A stretch of DNA of 64,000 bases from assembly GCF_049686335.1 (NCBI RefSeq), contig NZ_JBAVHX010000008.1, positions 62,001 to 126,000 of the forward strand. Direction: 5' to 3'. This DNA is from Buttiauxella sp049686335 (GTDB lineage: Bacteria; Pseudomonadota; Gammaproteobacteria; Enterobacterales; Enterobacteriaceae). A program made the translations under genes and the position numbers. This document shows, one piece after another, positions 27,263 to 35,170 of this stretch. Each line of letters opens with the position of its first letter. Within the stretch, counting starts at the first letter, position 1. The notes below the pieces were generated by a model that was given only the letters and a program-made list of their open reading frames with translations, searched no databases and was not told the origin of the DNA.

Positions 27263-28729
27263 ATGCGAAAACTCTCTCTTTCACAGCGCCTGACTCTGGT
27301 TTTTGCGTTGCTGCTCATTACTTCCTGCTCGCTGTTGGGATGGCTGCAAATTCGCACCAGTACCCAGTACAGCCAGGCGGTGATTCAACAGCTTTCAGGC
27401 TCGCTGGCTGAGCACATCAACCAGAACTATCCCTTGCTTGGGCAAGACGGCCTGAACAAAGATTCAGTACGTAGCCTGTTTGAAAATTTGATGACGGTAA
27501 ATCCCAGTGTGGAAGTTTATCTGCTTGATGATAAAGGCAATATCATTGGTGATGCCGCGCCGCCCAACCATATCAAACGTCATCGAATTGATTTGGATCC
27601 GATCCAAACCGCGATAAACGATCGCCAGTATCCGATCTACGGTGACGATCCGCGCAGTATTGATGGCAAAAAAGTCTTTAGCGTCACGCCGATGCTGCAA
27701 AACGGCCAGGTAAAAGGCTATTTGTATGTCATTCTGCTGGGTGAAAAATACAACGCGCTCGCCAGTGATGCACAATCAAACACGCTCTTTAAAGTGGTTG
27801 TGCTCTCGATTAGCCTGGTCGCATTACTCGGACTGATTGTCGGTGCGCTGGCATTTCGCTGGATTACCCGCCCGTTGCGCGCGCTCTCGCATCAGGTGAA
27901 TGCGCTGGAAACTGGCGGCATGACAGAAATGAAAGCATTGGCCGAGCTGCCGCTGGAAAAAGTGCACAGTCACGATGAAATAAGCCAGTTACGCCAGGGC
28001 GTGATAATGATGGCGCGGCGTATTTCAGAACAGTGGCATCGTCTTTCGCAACAAGACCAGTTGCGCCGGGAGTTTGTTGCCAATATTTCCCATGATTTAC
28101 GCACGCCATTAACCTCGCTGCATGGTTATCTTGAAAGCTTATCCGTGATGTCATCAACGCTTTCGGATAACGATAAAAAACGCTATCTGGACATCGCGTT
28201 GGCCCAGAGTCAGAAAGTTCGCACGCTTGCGCAGTCGCTATTCGAATTAGCCCGTCTTGAATATGGCGTGGTAAAGCCGCAAAAAGAACAATTCAGCCTC
28301 GGCGAATTATTGCAGGACGTCTTCCAGAAATTCGAACTGATGACCCAAACGCGCAAATTGCAGTTAGTGGCCGATATCCAGCCTGGTCTGCCATTGATTG
28401 ATGCGGATTTAGGGATGATCGAACGGGTGTTGACCAACCTGCTGGATAACGCCATTCGTCATACACCAGAGCAAGGTATCGTTGCGGTGCGGCTATGGAA
28501 AGAGGGCGATAAAGTAATGGTGCAGATAAGCGATAGTGGGCCTGGCATCCCACAAGAGCTGAAAGAGGGATTGTTTGTACGTCCTTCGATTGTGAACCAG
28601 TCGCATGTGAGAGTCGGAGGTTTAGGGTTGATGATTGTGCGTCAGATGTTGCAGTTACATGGCAGCGACATTGCGCTGGTGGAAAGACAAGAAACCGGAG
28701 CTTGCTTCCGTTTTGCATTGCCGACCTGA
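27263..28729 (+). CDS. Sensor histidine kinase
   Basis: A 488-residue membrane kinase paired with the upstream regulator. It has a membrane segment at about residues 10-28, a periplasmic sensor region of about 145 residues, a second membrane segment at about 177-198 and a HAMP linker. The HisKA domain has its phosphoacceptor in FVANISHDLRTPLTSLHGYLE (His277). The ATPase domain has an N box (ERVLTNLLDNAIRHTP), DSGPGIP and the VGGLGLMIV glycine motif. All key residues are present, so it should be active. The periplasmic part shows no family I recognise and the signal is unknown. The three-base gap to the regulator indicates coupled translation. Confidence 0.9.
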   Translation: MRKLSLSQRLTLVFALLLITSCSLLGWLQIRTSTQYSQAVIQQLSGSLAEHINQNYPLLGQDGLNKDSVRSLFENLMTVNPSVEVYLLDDKGNIIGDAAPPNHIKRHRIDLDPIQTAINDRQYPIYGDDPRSIDGKKVFSVTPMLQNGQVKGYLYVILLGEKYNALASDAQSNTLFKVVVLSISLVALLGLIVGALAFRWITRPLRALSHQVNALETGGMTEMKALAELPLEKVHSHDEISQLRQGVIMMARRISEQWHRLSQQDQLRREFVANISHDLRTPLTSLHGYLESLSVMSSTLSDNDKKRYLDIALAQSQKVRTLAQSLFELARLEYGVVKPQKEQFSLGELLQDVFQKFELMTQTRKLQLVADIQPGLPLIDADLGMIERVLTNLLDNAIRHTPEQGIVAVRLWKEGDKVMVQISDSGPGIPQELKEGLFVRPSIVNQSHVRVGGLGLMIVRQMLQLHGSDIALVERQETGACFRFALPT

Positions 28730-28731
28730 AA

Positions 28732-28756
28732 TAAAAAACGCCCCGTAAACGGGGCG
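28732..28756 (-). terminator. Intrinsic terminator of bglA
   Basis: A hairpin with arms CGCCCC / GGGGCG; on the minus strand it is followed by a run of six T. It therefore ends bglA rather than the kinase gene on the plus strand, which has no T run after the stem. Confidence 0.85.
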
Positions 28757-28774
28757 TGATGACAACTCATTCAA

Positions 28775-30208
28775 TCAGAGTGTTTCGCCATTGCTGGCAA
28801 TCACTTCTTTGTACCAGTTAAAGCTCTTCTTGCGTGAGCGAGACATATCGCCAGTACCATCGTCATGCTTGTTCACATAGATGAAGCCGTAGCGTTTGCT
28901 GTACTGGCCGGTGGTGAACGACACGCAGTCGATACAGCCCCATGGGGTGTAGCCCATCAGATCCACGCCATCGTAAGTCACCGCTTTCATCATCTCGGCA
29001 ACATGCGCTTTCAGGTAATCAATACGGTAGTCATCATTGATTGAACCGTCTTCTTCCACTTTGTCGTAAGCGCCGAAGCCGTTTTCAACGATAAACAGTG
29101 GTTTCTGGTAGCGTTCGTACAGCTCACAAAGTGCGTAACGCAAGCCAACCGGATCAATCTGCCAGCCCCAGTCAGACGCTTTAACATGTGGGTTTGGCAC
29201 ACTGCCCTGGAAGCCAGATAGTGCATCGCCGCTGCCGCCATCCGCTTTTACGGCGTTCGTCATGTAATAGCTAAATCCGAGGTAATCGCACACGCCTTCA
29301 CGCAGAATTTGCTCATCACCGGCTTCCATTTTGATGTTGAACTCACGGCGTTCCCATTCGTTCAACACATAAGATGGGTAGTATCCGCGCAACTGCACAT
29401 CGGTAAACACATAGCGCTCACGCATAGATTCTTGCGCGTACATCTGGTCTTCTGGTTTGCAGGAGAACGGATACAACGGCACCATCGCCAGCATGCAGCC
29501 GATCTGCATTTCAGGATTGATGCGATGACCAATCTTCACCGCCATGGCGCTGGCCACGAATTGATGGTGCAGAACCTGGTACATCACTTCTTCTGGATTA
29601 TCGTGCTCGGTGTAAACCACGCCGGAGCAGCAGTAACCGAACAATGGTGCACGCCAGTTACGCTGGTTGTTGATCTCGTTAAAGGTCATCCAGTACTTCA
29701 CTTTACTTTTGTAGCGTTCAAACACCACTTCGGCAAAACGTACAAAGAAATCAACCACTTTACGGTTAGTCCAGCCGCCGTATTCAGTTACCAGATAATG
29801 TGGCATTTCAAAGTGGGAGAGGGTGATGACAGGCTCGATGTTGTATTTCAGCAGCTCATCGAACATGTCGTCATAGAACTTCAGACCTTCTTCATTCGGT
29901 TGCAGCTCATCGCCTTGCGGGAAAATACGCGTCCAGGCAATGGAGGTGCGGAAACATTTAAAGCCCATCTCGGCAAACAGCGCGATGTCTTCTTTATAGC
30001 GACCATGGAAATCGATGGCTTCATGGTTCGGATAATATTTGCCAGGGACAACTTCTTGAGTGATTTCACGCGGCACGCCATGCGCGCCACCGGTCAGTAC
30101 ATCACAAATACTTGGGCCTTTACCTTCTTTGTTCCAGCCACCTTCTACCTGATGCGCAGCCACAGCGCCGCCCCATAAAAAGTCTTTTGGTAAGGTCAGT
30201 TTCTTCAT
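28775..30208 (-). CDS. bglA: 6-phospho-beta-glucosidase
   Basis: A 477-residue glycoside hydrolase family 1 enzyme that cleaves phosphorylated beta-glucosides taken up by PTS. The acid/base glutamate lies in MTFNEINN and the nucleophile in FIVENGFGAYD. The N-terminal signature KDFLWGGAVAAHQVEGG is intact. The start is placed at the ATG at 30208 (MKKLTLPKDF), in agreement with E. coli BglA; an in-frame upstream extension has no family support. An RpiR/SIS regulator, 165 bases upstream on the same strand, is likely to control it. No PTS permease is encoded nearby. Confidence 0.95.
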   Translation of the reverse strand: MKKLTLPKDFLWGGAVAAHQVEGGWNKEGKGPSICDVLTGGAHGVPREITQEVVPGKYYPNHEAIDFHGRYKEDIALFAEMGFKCFRTSIAWTRIFPQGDELQPNEEGLKFYDDMFDELLKYNIEPVITLSHFEMPHYLVTEYGGWTNRKVVDFFVRFAEVVFERYKSKVKYWMTFNEINNQRNWRAPLFGYCCSGVVYTEHDNPEEVMYQVLHHQFVASAMAVKIGHRINPEMQIGCMLAMVPLYPFSCKPEDQMYAQESMRERYVFTDVQLRGYYPSYVLNEWERREFNIKMEAGDEQILREGVCDYLGFSYYMTNAVKADGGSGDALSGFQGSVPNPHVKASDWGWQIDPVGLRYALCELYERYQKPLFIVENGFGAYDKVEEDGSINDDYRIDYLKAHVAEMMKAVTYDGVDLMGYTPWGCIDCVSFTTGQYSKRYGFIYVNKHDDGTGDMSRSRKKSFNWYKEVIASNGETL

Positions 30209-30241
30209 ATTTGTTAATCTCACGGTTAGCGCCGAATATAA

Positions 30242-30257
30242 TGTGGGATACATCACA
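30242..30257. promoter_or_regulatory. CRP-like site upstream of bglA
   Basis: TGTGG-N6-TCACA fits the CRP consensus at nine of ten defined positions. It lies 34 to 49 bases upstream of the bglA start codon, very close to the gene. Catabolite control would suit a beta-glucosidase, but no well placed -10 confirms whether the site would activate or repress. Confidence 0.5.
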
Positions 30258-30321
30258 CTTTAGCGTTAAGTTAATAATCTCTGTTCTGGAGTCTAACAAA
30301 TGAAATTTAATTGTCACGATA

Positions 30322-30350
30322 TAACAAATCACGGTTAATGTGATTTGTTA
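30322..30350. promoter_or_regulatory. Perfect inverted repeat, candidate operator for the RpiR-type regulator
   Basis: Two perfect 11-base arms (TAACAAATCAC / GTGATTTGTTA) are separated by seven bases. The repeat lies in the gap between the RpiR-family gene and bglA, about 115 bases upstream of the bglA start. The symmetry and position fit a dimeric regulator's operator. It is not followed by a T run on either strand, so it is unlikely to be a terminator. Confidence 0.6.
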
Positions 30351-30355
30351 CATAG

Positions 30356-30375
30356 AAAAAACAGGCTGTTTTTTT
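30356..30375 (-). terminator. Weak A/T-rich terminator of the RpiR-type gene
   Basis: A short hairpin (AAAAAACA / TGTTTTTT, loop GGC) sits immediately after the stop of the RpiR-type gene and has a T run on either strand. The stem is almost all A-T, so it would be weak. Confidence 0.4.
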
Positions 30376-31102
30376 ATGCCATTTTCTTAGCCAATTTACG
30401 GCCAATGGTTTCTAAAATATAAATGACAGGGATTTGTGTGGTGATGTCATAAACACCGCCGACGCGTGTTAGGGGAATATGCCAGGAGATATTAAAGTCA
30501 GCGAGTTTAGCCAGTGAAGAGTTTTCGTGACTGGTAATAGAGAACACCTTGCAGTTATGCAGGCTGAACTGGCTTGCGAAGCGCAAGATCTCTTCGGTTT
30601 CACCAGACACCGAAAGCACAATCGCCAGGGCATTTTTAGCCATATCGTTGGTGACCGGAAAATAAGGGTCATCAATATGGTTACTAAATTTCCCGACATT
30701 CGAAAAGAAACGTGCACCATATTTGGCTAGCGCACCAGATGTTCCTGCACCGACAAATATAATGCGTTCCGATGAACAAATAATATCAACGGCCTGGTCA
30801 ATTAAATTATCAAACTCTTCATTGTTAGTGCTTTTAAAAAAGCTAATAATTTCACTCGGACCAAAATTAACTAACTGCTCATCATTTTGCTCAAGATATA
30901 ATTTAAAGCGCACACGAAACTCGGAATAACCTTCGCAATTTAACTTGCGGCAAAAACGCAGCACGGTGGTAGTGGACACTCCCGCCGCATCGGCTAACTC
31001 GCGGATAGTCATGTACATCACTTTGTCACGGTTTTTAATGACAAAGTTGTAGACCATCATTTCTAGTCCGTTGAGATTAGCAACTGCCGCATGAGTAAAC
31101 AT
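30374..31102 (-). CDS. RpiR/MurR-family regulator with SIS domain
   Basis: A 242-residue regulator. The N-terminal RpiR helix-turn-helix includes MTIRELADAAGVSTTTVLRFCRKL, near residues 30-55. The C-terminal SIS sugar-phosphate-binding domain includes IIFVGAGTSGALAKY and VLSVSGETEEI. Regulators of this kind respond to phosphorylated sugars. The start is the ATG at 31102 behind AGGAAG, giving MFTHAAVANLNG; the longer open frame upstream overlaps the next gene and has no signal. Position upstream of bglA on the same strand, with a perfect palindrome between, suggests it controls bglA. It is absent at this place in K-12. Confidence 0.88.
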   Translation of the reverse strand: MFTHAAVANLNGLEMMVYNFVIKNRDKVMYMTIRELADAAGVSTTTVLRFCRKLNCEGYSEFRVRFKLYLEQNDEQLVNFGPSEIISFFKSTNNEEFDNLIDQAVDIICSSERIIFVGAGTSGALAKYGARFFSNVGKFSNHIDDPYFPVTNDMAKNALAIVLSVSGETEEILRFASQFSLHNCKVFSITSHENSSLAKLADFNISWHIPLTRVGGVYDITTQIPVIYILETIGRKLAKKMA

Positions 31103-31137
31103 GGTACGTCTTCCTGAATGTTCCAATAGGAAAGAGG

Positions 31138-31734
31138 CTATCGTAACCAGCCCTTTTCTTGTGCCGAATGTAGATGACTGACGACATGTTGCCATAATTC
31201 CGGCCAGCTTTCGCCCACCAGTGCGTTGCGCGTCAACACTTGTTCCAGTGAAATCCCATTTTCGCGCCAGCTTTGCCCCTCGTTATGTAGGTTTTGCAGA
31301 ATCGGCAGGATCCTGTCCAGTGCGCCAGCAAACCGGGCATCCACGCTATCACCCGTTTCATACTCTTGCCAGAGCTGCAAAAACTGTGAGTTTTGAGGTT
31401 CAGGTAACAGGCCAAACAACCGTTCGGCTGCGGCGGCTTCTTTCCCGGCAACCGCCAGGCGTGCGGCGAGATCGTAAACCAGGACGTCACCTACATCTAT
31501 CTCAACAATATCATGTAGTAATGCCATCTGGACCACGCGAGAAATGTCGACATTTTGGGGGGCGAAGGGGGCAAGGCTCATCGCGGCAACGGCAAAGTGC
31601 CAGCTATGTTCTGCGGAGTTTTCCTGGCGACCATGGCCGATAATTTTGGTGCGGCGTTCGACCAGTTTTAACTTGTCGATTTCCATTAGAAAGTTAATCA
31701 CTTCGCTCATTGCGCCAAAGGCAGGCTGCGTCAT
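31138..31734 (-). CDS. HD-domain phosphohydrolase, 5'-deoxynucleotidase-like
   Basis: A 198-residue HD-domain protein. The metal-binding residues are visible in ENSAEHSWHFAV (first His), MALLHDIVEIDVGDV (HD pair) and the downstream ALDRILPIL aspartate. The architecture resembles YfbR-type deoxynucleoside monophosphatases and the HD_3 family, but the substrate cannot be read from sequence. The start is put at the ATG at 31734; a TTG eleven codons upstream is less likely. It ends 35 bases before the RpiR-type gene on the same strand and may be co-transcribed with it. It is divergent from yqfA. Confidence 0.8.
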   Translation of the reverse strand: MTQPAFGAMSEVINFLMEIDKLKLVERRTKIIGHGRQENSAEHSWHFAVAAMSLAPFAPQNVDISRVVQMALLHDIVEIDVGDVLVYDLAARLAVAGKEAAAAERLFGLLPEPQNSQFLQLWQEYETGDSVDARFAGALDRILPILQNLHNEGQSWRENGISLEQVLTRNALVGESWPELWQHVVSHLHSAQEKGWLR

Positions 31735-31892
31735 CCTTGTGCTCCATTCGTAAAGGGTAAGTGGCAAGAGTGTATAATTGACGTTATGAACTCTGACATA
31801 TTTATTTTGGCGTACAGGTGTTAGCTGGAATCGTTCTCAGCTATTCTGGATGCGATGAATTTTCTACCTACAGTTTCACCGGGAGTAGCCCT

Positions 31893-32546
31893 ATGGCTGA
31901 CAAACCATTGAACAATAAAGGATATTCACTGGCGGAGGAAATCGCCAACAGTATTAGCCACGGCATCGGACTCGTTTTTGGGATTGTCGGGCTGATTTTG
32001 TTACTCGTACAAGCGGTGGAGTCCAACGCGAGTGTCACCGCCATAACCAGTTATAGCCTGTACGGCGGCAGCATGATTTTGCTGTTCCTCGCATCAACGC
32101 TGTATCACGCTATCCCCCATCAACGGGCTAAGCGCTGGCTTAAAAAATTTGACCACTGTGCCATTTATTTATTAATCGCCGGGACGTACACGCCATTTTT
32201 ACTGGTTGGGCTGGATTCGCCTCTGGCACGCGGGCTGATGGTCGTCATTTGGGGACTGGCGCTCGCGGGCATCCTTTTCAAACTGACCATTGCGCATCGC
32301 TTTAAAGTCTTATCGCTCGTGACTTATTTATTGATGGGCTGGTTATCGCTGGTCGTTATTTACCAGATGGTGATTAAACTCGCGCCAGGCAGCGTGACGT
32401 TATTAGCGGTAGGCGGTGTGATTTATTCTTTAGGCGTTATCTTCTACGTCTGTAAGCGTATTCCCTACAACCACGCTATCTGGCATGGCTTTGTGCTGGG
32501 CGGCAGTGTTTGCCACTTCCTCGCAATCTATTTGTATATCCGTTAA
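31893..32546 (+). CDS. yqfA: Hemolysin III / PAQR-family inner-membrane protein
   Basis: A 217-residue seven-helix membrane protein of the hemolysin III / PAQR family, close to E. coli YqfA (TrhA). The family's conserved polar residues, a putative zinc site, lie in EEIANSISHGIG, STLYHAIPH, FDHCAIYLLIAGTYTP and HAIWHGFVLGGSVCHF. Its role is in membrane-energy or lipid homeostasis according to work on E. coli; it is not a proven hemolysin. The start is the ATG at 31893 behind GGGAG. A mini-ERIC separates it from convergent ygfZ. Confidence 0.92.
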   Translation: MADKPLNNKGYSLAEEIANSISHGIGLVFGIVGLILLLVQAVESNASVTAITSYSLYGGSMILLFLASTLYHAIPHQRAKRWLKKFDHCAIYLLIAGTYTPFLLVGLDSPLARGLMVVIWGLALAGILFKLTIAHRFKVLSLVTYLLMGWLSLVVIYQMVIKLAPGSVTLLAVGGVIYSLGVIFYVCKRIPYNHAIWHGFVLGGSVCHFLAIYLYIR

Positions 32547-32566
32547 TAGTCGATATTCATCAAGCC

Positions 32567-32625
32567 ATACCTTAAATATTTCAAGATGCAGTCAACGCAC
32601 CTGCATCTTGAAGTATGAAGGGTAT
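32567..32625. repeat. Deleted (mini) ERIC element
   Basis: Only the two ends of an ERIC remain: CAAGATGCAG and CTGCATCTTG around a nine-base TCAACGCAC, with the usual flanking ATACTTCAAG/GAAGTATGAAGGGTAT ends. The central core found in the other three copies is missing. It lies between convergent yqfA and ygfZ and can fold into a strong hairpin. Confidence 0.75.
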
Positions 32626-33612
32626 TTATTCGTCTTCTAACGAATAAGGCAAACGCTCGATAACAAGCTGGCTGCCGATATCATCGCGCACGCGTAACAC
32701 GCTGTCGGCTTCCAAATCGTTGTTCATCACGACTTGTACTAACACGCGACCATCATCTAACTGGCTGGCGGCGAGAACGGTGCCGGTACGACGCCAGTTG
32801 TCACCCATCTTCAGTTCCAGATCTTCGCCGGCTTCCGGTAAGCGACTGGCTTTCCCTGCAAGGAACCACAGAGCACGCTTGTTAGCGCCACGAAACTTCG
32901 CACGTGCCACCATTTCCTGACCGGTATAGCAGCCTTTTTTGAAGCTGATGCCACCGAGAGCCTGAAGGTTGGTCGCCTGCGGAATAAACTGCGCACTGTT
33001 AACCGGTTCAATGACGGGAATTCCCGCTTCAATCTCTAAGGCCAGCCATTGTTGGCTGTCATTACGTTGAGCTTCGCCCTGTAATTTGTCTGCCAGTGCC
33101 TGCGCAGTGGCTTCGTCGGTCACCAGCATGAAGCGCTCGGCAGGCAGGTTAAACCACAGCAGTGTGGTCGCGCCTTCCTGAACCACTGGGTTTTCTGCAT
33201 CCGGTAATGAGGCGAAAACATTGGCGAGTGCCGCACGCGCCTGGAAACCAGCCACACCCAGAAGCACACTTTCATCATCAGGTGTGATAGTCACTTTGGA
33301 AAACACGGCATACTTTTTAAGTTCGACCAGCTGCGCGTCACGCAGATTACGGCGTTCAATCAGCGCGTAACCTTCACCGCGATGGAACAGGCGCAGGTTG
33401 CTCCACATTTTCCCTTTCGCGTCACAATGTGCGCAAAGCGTGTGCTGGTTTGCCGCCAGTTGTGCAACATCAGCCGTGACCTGGCCTTGCAGATAAGATT
33501 CTGCGTCTTTGCCCGTCACGCTTGCCAGTGCCCAATCATCAAGCGTCATGAGGGTAAGCGGCAGGCGGGCTGCAGCCGTTGGCTGACGAGGAGGAAATGG
33601 AGTAAAAGCCAT
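32626..33612 (-). CDS. ygfZ: tRNA-modifying / Fe-S maintenance folate-binding protein
   Basis: A 328-residue member of the GcvT-like COG0354 family, close to E. coli YgfZ. The hallmark KGCYTGQE motif with its conserved cysteine is intact near residue 227. The protein binds folate and supports repair or assembly of certain iron-sulfur enzymes such as MiaB. The start is the ATG at 33612 (MAFTPFPPRQPT), in agreement with E. coli. It is divergent from sdhE, with 247 bases between, as in E. coli. Confidence 0.94.
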   Translation of the reverse strand: MAFTPFPPRQPTAAARLPLTLMTLDDWALASVTGKDAESYLQGQVTADVAQLAANQHTLCAHCDAKGKMWSNLRLFHRGEGYALIERRNLRDAQLVELKKYAVFSKVTITPDDESVLLGVAGFQARAALANVFASLPDAENPVVQEGATTLLWFNLPAERFMLVTDEATAQALADKLQGEAQRNDSQQWLALEIEAGIPVIEPVNSAQFIPQATNLQALGGISFKKGCYTGQEMVARAKFRGANKRALWFLAGKASRLPEAGEDLELKMGDNWRRTGTVLAASQLDDGRVLVQVVMNNDLEADSVLRVRDDIGSQLVIERLPYSLEDE

Positions 33613-33859
33613 AGTGATGTCCCTGGGTTTTGAGCATATGAATTGGCTCAATGGTAAAAGAGCCAGTTGCCAATGCAAGCAGTTTGATTAGGTGGATTGT
33701 GCACTTACGGGATTTCTCGCAAGCTTATTGCAACTGCAACGCACATTAAATATTTCTCACGATAAAGCGCGCAAACGGTAACATTCATTTAATACGTGCA
33801 AAGAAAACACGTTACACTAAGATTTGTACCTTCTTTGTCAGAGAACCAGGAAAGAGCAC

Positions 33860-34126
33860 ATGGATATCAATAACAAAGCCCGAATTCATTGGGCGTGCCG
33901 CCGGGGAATGCGTGAGCTTGATATTTCGATTATGCCATTCTTCGAATATGAATATGACTCGTTAAGCACTGAGGATAAGCAGTTATTTGTCCGTTTGCTG
34001 GAAAGCGATGATCCAGACCTGTTTAACTGGTTGATGAATCATGGCAAACCAGCAGATACAGAGCTGCAACGGATGGTGACACTGATTCAGACACGGAATA
34101 AAGAACGTGGTCCTGTGGCAATCTGA
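33860..34126 (+). CDS. sdhE: FAD assembly factor SdhE
   Basis: An 88-residue helical protein, the same length as E. coli SdhE (YgfY). The RGMRELD motif is intact near the N-terminus. It promotes covalent attachment of FAD to succinate dehydrogenase and fumarate reductase. The start is the ATG at 33860 with AGGAAAG upstream. The 3' end overlaps the cptA start by 20 bases, indicating coupled translation. Confidence 0.95.
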   Translation: MDINNKARIHWACRRGMRELDISIMPFFEYEYDSLSTEDKQLFVRLLESDDPDLFNWLMNHGKPADTELQRMVTLIQTRNKERGPVAI

Positions 34127-34529
34127 TCTTCGCGTCTCCTGGCGTGCACAATGGCTTTCTCTATTGGTACACGGAATGATTGCACTATTTGTGCTTTTGA
34201 TGCCGTGGCCGATGAGCTACACGCTAATTTGGATGCTGCTTCTTTCGCTGGTGGTTTTTGACAGCGTACGTAGCCAGCGCCGTATTCATGCTTGCCAGGG
34301 CGAAATGAAACTCCTGACCGATTACCACCTGCGGTGGCAAAACCAGGAGTGGGAGATTGTCGGTGCGCCCTGGGTGTTACGCAGTGGGATGATGCTGCGT
34401 TTACGCCGCGTGGGACGTAAACGCTGTCAACATCTATGGCTGTCAGCTGACAGCATGGATGTTGGCGAATGGCGTGATTTACGCCGCCTGATGCAGCAAC
34501 AACAGGCAAGCGGGAGTGGGGAAGCTTAA
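34107..34529 (+). CDS. cptA: Inner-membrane protein CptA/YgfX
   Basis: A 140-residue protein (E. coli YgfX has 135) with two membrane segments near residues 15-32 and 35-52 and a soluble C-terminal part. It starts MVLWQSDLRVSWRAQWLSLL, as in E. coli, from a GTG that lies inside the sdhE coding region. The K-12 gene has been described as the toxin of a CptAB/YgfYX pair acting on FtsZ and MreB; the antitoxin reading of sdhE is disputed. It is convergent with fldB, eight bases apart. Confidence 0.9.
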   Translation: MVLWQSDLRVSWRAQWLSLLVHGMIALFVLLMPWPMSYTLIWMLLLSLVVFDSVRSQRRIHACQGEMKLLTDYHLRWQNQEWEIVGAPWVLRSGMMLRLRRVGRKRCQHLWLSADSMDVGEWRDLRRLMQQQQASGSGEA

Positions 34530-34536
34530 GTCGCTC

Positions 34537-35058
34537 TCAGGCAAACTTCTCGGCCATTTCCACGAGAATTTGCTCACACCAGTTTTGGATCCGCTCTTCG
34601 CTTAAGTCGTACTGATTAGTTTCATCAAGCGCCAGGCCAACGAACAGCTGTCCATCAGCAATGACAGGTTTCGGGCTGGTAAATTCATAGCCTTCTGTTG
34701 GCCAGTAACCGATAAACTGAGCGCCTCGTGGGGCGAGTTTATCGTGGAGCATACCGAGCGCATCAAGGAACCATTCGCCATAGCCGAGCTGGTCGCCCAT
34801 GCCATAAAGCGCTACCGGTTTGCCCTCAAGATTCAGACTATCCAGTTGATCCCAAATGGCTTCCCAGTCTTCCTGTAATTCACCGAAATCCCAGGTCGGG
34901 ATGCCGAGAATCAACACATCGTACTGTTCCATCATGGCAGGTGCGTCATCTTTCAGATTGTGCAGTGTCACCAGTTCGGGGCCAATGATGTCACGAATTT
35001 TTTCGGCAGCCATTTCGGTGTAACAAGTGCTGGAGCCATAAAAAAGGCCAATGTTCAT
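34537..35058 (-). CDS. fldB: Flavodoxin 2
   Basis: A 173-residue long-chain flavodoxin, the same length as E. coli FldB. The FMN phosphate loop is FYGSSTCYTEMAA near the N-terminus; the isoalloxazine-binding segments are GIPTWDFGELQEDW and YGMGDQLGYGEWF. It is a low-potential one-electron carrier, induced by SoxRS in E. coli. It is divergent from xerD. Confidence 0.95.
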   Translation of the reverse strand: MNIGLFYGSSTCYTEMAAEKIRDIIGPELVTLHNLKDDAPAMMEQYDVLILGIPTWDFGELQEDWEAIWDQLDSLNLEGKPVALYGMGDQLGYGEWFLDALGMLHDKLAPRGAQFIGYWPTEGYEFTSPKPVIADGQLFVGLALDETNQYDLSEERIQNWCEQILVEMAEKFA

Positions 35059-35170
35059 CGTGTTAACAACTCTTTTAAAAACGTGCAGGACTGCAAGTGT
35101 ACCAGATCCGATTGTGCATCATGCATAATGGACACAATTCGCCAAAGGTGAGGCTGGTAAGTGAGGCTGT

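Noticed and set aside
34107..34529. sdhE-cptA as a novel toxin-antitoxin module
   Set aside because: The pair is a conserved backbone locus and SdhE is an established flavinylation factor. Nothing unusual is seen in the sequence.
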